Assembly: GCA_022592435.1 (NCBI GenBank)
Contig: JABYQS010000699.1
Span: forward strand, 1 to 15,191
Direction of reading: 5' to 3'
DNA from: Cerioporus squamosus
Lineage: Eukaryota > Basidiomycota > Agaricomycetes > Polyporales > Polyporaceae
Length of the DNA: 15,191 nucleotides
Shown here: positions 10,033-15,191 of the stretch, piece by piece
How the letters are laid out: every line of letters starts with the position of its first letter
How positions within the stretch are numbered: position 1 is the first letter of the stretch
Translations under genes and position numbers: made by a program
The notes under the pieces: model-generated
The model's database searches: none
What the model was told of the DNA's origin: nothing
The model's input: only the letters and a program-made list of their open reading frames with translations

Positions 10033-11483
10033 CTATGAAGCCCTCGGACGCTTCCTCGAACCGCCTTCAGCTGCAGAATGTGGACGTTTGCGGGAGGGAC
10101 CTCCGTCGCCTCCCAGAGGTCCATTCCTTGGAGCTTGTCCGGCAACAAAGGGTCTCTTCTTCTTCTCCTTCTGGTTGACCTTCTTCTGCTTCTTCTCGAT
10201 GGCCTTGCGCACCGCACCCCTTCCGCCTGATGCGGCCAATGCGTCATACTTCGCACGCAGGAGCAACGCCTTCTTGTCCGCTACACGATGAAAGGACGTG
10301 TTAGCTCACATAGTCGTCACCATCACAGCATATAGTGGACACATACCATTCTTCATATACCACGCCTTCTTGCCTTGCTGCTGTCTCTCCCGCTCTTCCT
10401 TCGCGGCCTTGCTGAGAGCTTCCATCTCAATCTTCTCCCGTCGATCCTTGTTCACCGTGCTTTCAGCACGTTTCACGGCACGTTCCAATCGCTCGACCTC
10501 CGCTTCTCTCTCTGCGCGGAGATCTCGTGGAGAATTGACCAGCAATTTGCGTGCACGCTTCAGGTTCTCCCTCAGCGTCTTCAGTTCGTCCTGGTGCATC
10601 TCCGAGAGGAACCCATATTGGGTCTGGAACCGCTTAGGGTCGTATTCACCTGTGACAGACAGGAAGCGTGGGTCACGAGGACTCTACAGACATGATGAGC
10701 ATCTGCGCTTGGCGAAGGGAAAATGCCTTTACGCACAGGTTTCTCCTCTGCAACAAGCCTGGCCCGAGGTACTGGTCTCTTGGACGACATCTCGGTCGGT
10801 CTGCGGGGAATGTTCAGTTGATGCATGTGTACTGAAAGAGACAATCAGGCACTTACGCATGCTTGTGCTTGCGCTTCGGGATCACTTTCTTCTCTCGAGT
10901 AGGTTCTTCTCTCTCCTTCCCCTTTTCCGGCCGAGCTATTGGGGCGGAGGTCTCTTCCTCTGGTTCAGATTCATCTTCCTCCTCAGAATCGCTCACGGCC
11001 TGCGCCTTTGCCAGGGCCTGATGAGCTTTACGCAGAGCACCAAATGGGAGCGACTGTAGGTCCGCTTCCTACACATTCCGTCAGTTCATCCGAGAGCATA
11101 AGCGAAGCAGGAAAACGCACCAAACGCGAGTTATCCACATCCCCCTCAGTTGTGCTTTCTTCCTCATCCGACAAGTTGTCCAGCTCCTCCTCGTCTACCC
11201 ACTGCGCGACTCGCGGGGCGTCTGGCTCAGCATCCGCATCCAATTCGTCCTCGCCAACCTCTGAGCCAGAAGAGTCGCCATCCATGCCGTGCTTCTCAGA
11301 AGAGCCTTCTGAGCCTGAGCCTGAGACAGACGCATTTGACTCGATGTCATCCTCTTGCAGTTGAACTCTCCCCTTCGTAGTCGCAGTTTTTGCGTGAGAG
11401 GAACCCGCAGCGGGCTTGGGCTTCATTGAGGATTCTCCGTGTTTCGAAATAAGCCGGGATGCAGGGCGTGGTCTTCGGGGCAT
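10033..11483 (-). CDS. RRP36: rRNA biogenesis protein RRP36
   Basis: RRP36 acts in the nucleolus in the early cleavages of pre-rRNA that yield 18S rRNA. Five exons (11483-11121, 11068-10857, 10800-10737, 10683-10347, 10280-10033) join in frame to 407 residues; introns are 52, 56, 53, 66 nt. The start MPRRPRPASRLISKHG is the first ATG followed by protein-like sequence. Residues about 35-115 are very acidic and serine-rich. LPFGALRKAHQALAKAQA follows. The family core starts near residue 214: SPRDPRFLSVTGEYDPKRF, then QTQYGFLSEMHQDELKTLRE and KRARKLLVNSPRDLRAERE. The C-terminal third is helical and basic (KKAWYMKN, KKALLLRAKYDALAASGGRG, IEKKQKKVNQKEKKKRPF), typical of the family and of nucleolar targeting. 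No frame break was found. It shares a promoter region with the divergent FMN reductase-like gene. Confidence 0.93.
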
Positions 11484-11584
11484 AGTAGAAAGATGTTGCG
11501 TGCTGCAGCAGCAGCAGAACAGGGGAGCGTTGAGTGGTACGAACACAAGAGTCGGGCGTAAGTGCCTACACACGCAAGGGACGC

Positions 11585-11601
11585 ATCTTATCAGATAAGA
11601 T
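11585..11601. promoter_or_regulatory. Palindromic GATA site matching the ATCWGATAA iron-regulator consensus
   Basis: ATCTTATC and GATAAGAT face each other around a central A, giving two opposed GATAAG elements. Bases 11590-11598 read ATCAGATAA. This matches exactly the site known for fungal iron-responsive GATA repressors (SreA/Urbs1/Sre1 class). It lies 102 bases upstream of the RRP36 ATG and about 300 upstream of the reductase ATG. Binding is inferred, not shown. Confidence 0.5.
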
Positions 11602-11759
11602 GGGCTGTACGCACCGTGACCGCGTTCTGATCGCGAGCCATCTGAGTCTTCCTCACCTCACTTCTTCCGTGCCGCGCATTCGAGGCTGCAACTGCCCAAG
11701 ACCGCGCTTCTGTCTTAGAAAGTGCTCCTGCGGTCAATACCTGGATACTGTAAGCCCGA

Positions 11760-11774
11760 ACCCACGTTGTGGGT
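11760..11774. repeat. Short perfect inverted repeat
   Basis: ACCCAC and GTGGGT are separated by GTT. The hairpin sits 130 bases before the reductase start and 12 bases before the CCAAT box. It could be a regulator site or chance. Confidence 0.3.
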
Positions 11775-11785
11775 CATAGACTCAT

Positions 11786-11836
11786 CCAATGGCGACATGA
11801 CACCCCAACACCGGCTTATCCGAGCCAGCTATATAG
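11786..11836 (+). promoter_or_regulatory. CCAAT box and TATA box of the FMN reductase-like gene
   Basis: CCAAT occupies 11786-11790 and TATATAG 11830-11836, the latter 67 bases before the ATG at 11904. Order and spacing are those of a fungal class II promoter. Confidence 0.5.
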
Positions 11837-11903
11837 AGCCGTGCAACCTGTACTTCGGTTAGGCTCAACCCCACCCTCCTCTTGACACCCGCCAGCCAAT
11901 ATT

Positions 11904-12547
11904 ATGTCCAAAGTCGCGCTTATCCTCGGGAGCTTGCGCAGACCCGGCCAGGGCATTGGCATCGCGAGCTGGCTCACCCCCGTCCTCCGCCAAGCTCTGA
12001 ACAACCCGAACTCGAGACACCCCTCCTCGGCCAAGGTGGACGTCGTGTTCGTCGACCCAACGAAACCGCCTCTTCCCCTCGGCGCCATCACGGACGGTAC
12101 TCATGTCCCCGCCGACATTCGTGACCCCACAAAACACCCAATCCAGCCGTGCGCGAGTGGGCCACGTTCGTATCCTCCTGCAGCGGCTTTGTCGTTCTCT
12201 CTCCGGAGTACAACGGCTCGTATCCAGGCGAGCTGAAGAACACGCTGGACCACCTGTACTGGGAATGGAGGAACAAGCCTGTCGTGATCGTTACATACGG
12301 CGGCGGTGGAGGGACGCGGTGTGCTGCACTGCTCAGGTCGCTGCTTGGAGGCGTTCAAGATGCAGGTCACAGAGAAGGGGGTTGCCATCAAGTGGCCCAA
12401 AGGCTCTGGGAATGTCCCTACTGAAGGAGACGCTCCGGAATGGTGAAGGCGTTCGAGCCGGACGTCTTGGAGGCGATAGAGGAAATGAATGGACTCATTG
12501 CCAATCCAAACCAAACCGTAGACGAGAAGATGATTCCTGTACGTTGA
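11904..12547 (+). CDS. NADPH-dependent FMN reductase-like flavoprotein (three apparent frameshifts)
   Basis: Members of this flavodoxin-fold family use NAD(P)H to reduce FMN, quinones or azo compounds; yeast Lot6 is one. The N-terminal segment SKVALILGSLRRPGQGIGIA is the phosphate-binding LxGSxR region of the family. After a frame change come EWATFVSSCSGFVVLSPEYN, GSYPGELKNTLDHLYWEW and PVVIVTYGGGGGTRC, the usual flavin and dimer region (PEYN..PG.LKN..D). A second frame then gives LEAFKMQVTEKGVAIKWPKG, and a third AFEPDVLEAIEEMNGLIANP to the stop at 12545-12547. The breaks are near the C run at 12137-12139 (one base short), at 12344-12346 (one base too many) and at 12441-12445 (one base short). 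Allowing for these, the product is about 214 residues and intronless. The pieces are colinear and complete, which fits sequence error or very recent decay. Substrate unknown. Confidence 0.82.
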
Positions 12548-12679
12548 TGCTCTACCCTATCTCGTTACGTCAACTCTTCTTACGTGTTTGCTTCACGCAA
12601 GCTCTCCCATGTCCGGAACCGTGCGATGGTATAGGCAGTGCAATATATCGTTACGGTCATGAGGTCATGAATTAGTATG

Positions 12680-15191
12680 CTAGATGGACTTCCCCTCCAC
12701 TCCCTTCCCATTGCCCGAGAAGCGACCGTTAGCGGTCGAGTCATTACCCAACAAGACATACTTCCCATGCTCCAGTCGCACGTCCAGCGAGAGACCTTGG
12801 GATGGCTCGCCGGTGCGCCACAGCGGGCTGACACCGAACCACACCGCAAGCTTCGAGAGCAGCCGTCTGCGATGGGTTTTCCGCTTCCTGAGAGGATCGT
12901 CAAGGATCCCTTCCCACCGGTACGCGGGACGTGCACGGATCGACTCGTCGTCGTACTCCGTGCCACCGCCTGTGCCCAGGGTCGACGGACGAGGAAGAGT
13001 CTGGAGATCGATATCCTCCATGTCCAGCTCTGATGTGTCGTCGCCCAAGTGAAGATAATGGCCTATGAGCCCGTCTCGTCAGCGGATGAAAATCATCAAG
13101 GTGTTGGGATAGCTCACCCCATTCGATCCGTGGAAGACAATGTCGTTCATCCGGAGGTAGATCTTGTTCAGGAAACCGGCATGGAAGAAGTCGAAGAACT
13201 TAGGTTGCTTGTGCAACAGACCACGTTGCGTGAGGAAGTTCTCCAGGGCCGCCCTCGGCAGAGGGGTGTAGGCAATGGACGTCGGGTAATGCGGGTTGAA
13301 CTCCGTCTCGTACTTCCTGAACGCGCTGATGGTCTCCCAATTCCTCCGCCACAGGTCGTCCTGGTATGCTTATCAGTCCAGTGCTCTGGAGATTCAGTTG
13401 GTGGACACTCACCCAGAAGATGTACCACCAAGTCGCGAGCTCCGAGCTCGACACCGCAGCCATGCGCTCGTATGTGATTCCGAAGACGTCAACACTACCA
13501 GCCAGAGCTTCCGGACACGCGGGTCGCTCTCCATCTCCACTGCGCTCTCGCACAATCCTCGCGGCTCATGAGGGTAGTGATCGTAGACCTCGCTGAGGAA
13601 GCGGTACGATAGTGTGCGCTTCTTCCACTCGAACTCCTTCCTATAGTGCTGTCGATAGTTGTGAATGACCGCCTCGATGTACGACAGGCGGCTCGGAATG
13701 AGATTCTCATTCATCGAGAGGAAGTGGGCGAGAAGTTGGTTGAGATCGTAGTCGTCCGTCAGTCCGATGACGTTCCCGCCTACTTGTACGTCCTTGGCGT
13801 ACGTGAGCTGAATATCGAACCCACTGCCCAGGTCAAGCCCCTCCCACTCGATGTGACCGTTTCGCTTTAGTTCGAACTTGGCTATCTGATAGTGGACCGT
13901 TGTCTTGGCCCCGTAGCGCTTCCCACAGCAGCAGAACTTGCCGCGGTCGCCAATGTACTATTCATGAGCCATCAGCACGACAACTCAGGCATTGCTATCG
14001 AATCATTGCATACCTCGACGTGGTCATAGGGCCACCGGACATACTGGCCGTCCAACGCGCGCAACGCCATACGAACTTGCGCTTCCGCATGATGTCCTCT
14101 CTGGAGTTTGTTGAAGGTATCTCTCCAGTTCCCCGACTTCGCTCAGAACCAGTTCCGGGCCATCGTCATACTGAATCACCTGCAAGGAATTAGATGCTCC
14201 TACCGATGACTTAGATGTAGCACCGAACTCACCAGTGTCGGCGGGAAGGGAACCCACCAAGCGCTTCCAAAGAACTTGGTGCATCCCCGCGGTTTCGCCC
14301 CGTGAGGCTTCCAGTAGCAATCAGGCCCAACGAAGTGTTTTTTGAATGGTCTCTTCCATGTAATGGAACCATTCGTAGTCAGGTCCCGAGACGAGCTTCA
14401 CCGCTTTGTGGTATGCAAGAGAGCCAACCTCTCGTAGGATCTGCATACGAAGTAAGCCCAGAGCTTTGCGCTGTCACCTACACTACGCACCTTCAAGTTC
14501 TCAACATGTCTCTCAGCAGGGGTACCTTCGAAACCTAGCAGATAAGGTGGGTATTCATTATGGCGCGCCTGTTTGAACTCCATCTTCTGGTGCTTGGGTA
14601 TATGGCAGTCCTCGTCGGTAAGAAGCAGTGTAGTGATGGCCTCTTGCCATATGCGACGTTTGGTATGCGGTGAGTGAGATGAGAGATCCAGCCTGAGCGC
14701 GTTCTCAGTGATTTTGCAGTAGGCCTTTCGATGTTACATACCTTGGGGAGAATATCAATGCCTAAAGGAGAGTCAACACTTGTGCGAGAGACATCCCCGC
14801 GGAGAACCTACTGAAATCTAGGCGTCGCGCAAGCCTAGTGGTGGTATAATCAGCTTCTATCCTAGGCAGAGCTCTACAAATACTTACTCTTGACCAAGCG
14901 TCGTACACGAGCCATTGATGAAGATGAAGTCTGCGCCCCCCGGTCAGGATGACGAGTGAAGCTTTGAAGTCTGACGAAACGAGATTACTCACAAAAACTA
15001 AGTCCATAAGTTACGATATAGATTCTAAGGAATTGGGAAAAGCTGTAAACAATGGCGCGAGGCTTTGGAGGAGATTGACCTACATGTAGAGCACGGGTCC
15101 ATTGAAGATGTCTTGCCCGGGTATGTTCAATGCGACAGCAAGAGACGCAGCAGACGTCAAGACGTAATTGAGCCTGGAAAACCATTCGCTA
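12680..15191 (-). CDS. Unrecognised large protein with hydrophobic N-terminal part (5' end outside window; four or more apparent frame breaks)
   Basis: I do not recognise a named family. Exons supported by splice sites and phase are 14888-14970, 14742-14761, 14491-14692, 14233-14440, 14014-14179, 13413-13957, 13118-13360 and 12680-13062; introns are 49-56 nt except one of 126. Further exons at 15084-15191 and about 14993-15024 are less sure, because the gap after them would be only 22 nt. The early part is hydrophobic (NYVLTSAASLAVALNIPG, IIYIVTYGLSFYFKASLVIL). Later segments look like a globular domain rich in Trp and Tyr: CYWKPHGAKPRGCTKFFGSA, ALDGQYVRWPYDHVEYIGDR, KFCCCGKRYGAKTTVHY, ATWWYIFWDDLWRRNWET, FFDFFHAGFLNKIYLRMNDI. 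Frame breaks fall near 14338-14343 (A run one too long), 14107-14109 (likewise), 13505-13510 and about 13053 (each one short). About 660 residues are visible. A membrane-associated protein is plausible. It converges on the reductase gene with a 132-base gap that shows nothing notable. Confidence 0.68.

Larger units (their letters stand above)
11484..11903. promoter_or_regulatory. Divergent promoter region, RRP36 / FMN reductase-like
   Basis: This 420-base gap contains the 5' ends of two genes pointing away from each other. It holds a GATA-type palindrome (11585-11601), a small hairpin (11760-11774), a CCAAT box (11786-11790) and a TATA box (11830-11836). A short CAG/CTG repeat lies at about 11502-11517, in the likely RRP36 leader. 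Confidence 0.6.

Noticed and set aside
11484..11573. N-terminal extension of RRP36 (MCRHLRPTLV...)
   Set aside because: It contains a short CAG/CTG repeat and Cys run typical of a leader; the ATG at 11483 begins the basic, family-like N-terminus.
12680..13052. A plus-strand frame opposite the last exon of the large gene
   Set aside because: It is the mirror of a real exon; the minus strand gives the coherent protein (LDVRLEHGKYVLLG).
1..15191. Transposon, CRISPR array, tRNA or rRNA gene, secondary-metabolite cluster
   Set aside because: No terminal repeats, transposase or reverse-transcriptase motifs, spaced repeats, cloverleaf structures or synthase domains were seen.

Overview
The window looks like nuclear DNA of a filamentous basidiomycete, probably an agaricomycete. 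The grounds are GC-rich sequence, genes packed on both strands, and many short spliceosomal introns, mostly 49-67 nt with GTRNGT-like donors and CTNAY-type branch points. Four products can be named with good support: the peroxin Pex16, a KRE6/SKN1-type GH16 beta-glucan synthesis protein, a fungal CorA-family divalent-cation transporter, and the rRNA-processing factor RRP36. A fifth is an NADPH-dependent FMN reductase-like flavoprotein. Two longer genes and one small gene are not recognised.

Layout from left to right: PEX16 (minus, 705 to beyond base 1); a divergent gap; an unrecognised coiled-coil protein (plus, 1562-3227); a convergent gap; KRE6/SKN1 (minus, 5982-3677, 11 exons); a weak small gene (minus, 6581-6040); a gap with little in it; the CorA transporter (minus, 9720-7153, 7 exons); RRP36 (minus, 11483-10033, 5 exons); a divergent promoter region with a GATA-type palindrome, a CCAAT box and a TATA box; the FMN reductase-like gene (plus, 11904-12547); and an unrecognised large protein (minus, 15191-12680, 5' end outside the window).

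The genes are ordinary housekeeping and cell-wall genes and do not form an operon-like pathway or an obvious new system. What stands out is quality and regulation. Reading frames in the left flank (PEX16, the coiled-coil gene) and right flank (FMN reductase, the large gene) are broken by about ten apparent one-base indels, several in short homopolymers. The three genes in the middle (KRE6, CorA, RRP36) splice cleanly with none. A perfect match to the iron-regulator GATA consensus lies in the promoter shared by RRP36 and the flavoprotein gene. No tRNA, rRNA, transposon or CRISPR array was seen.
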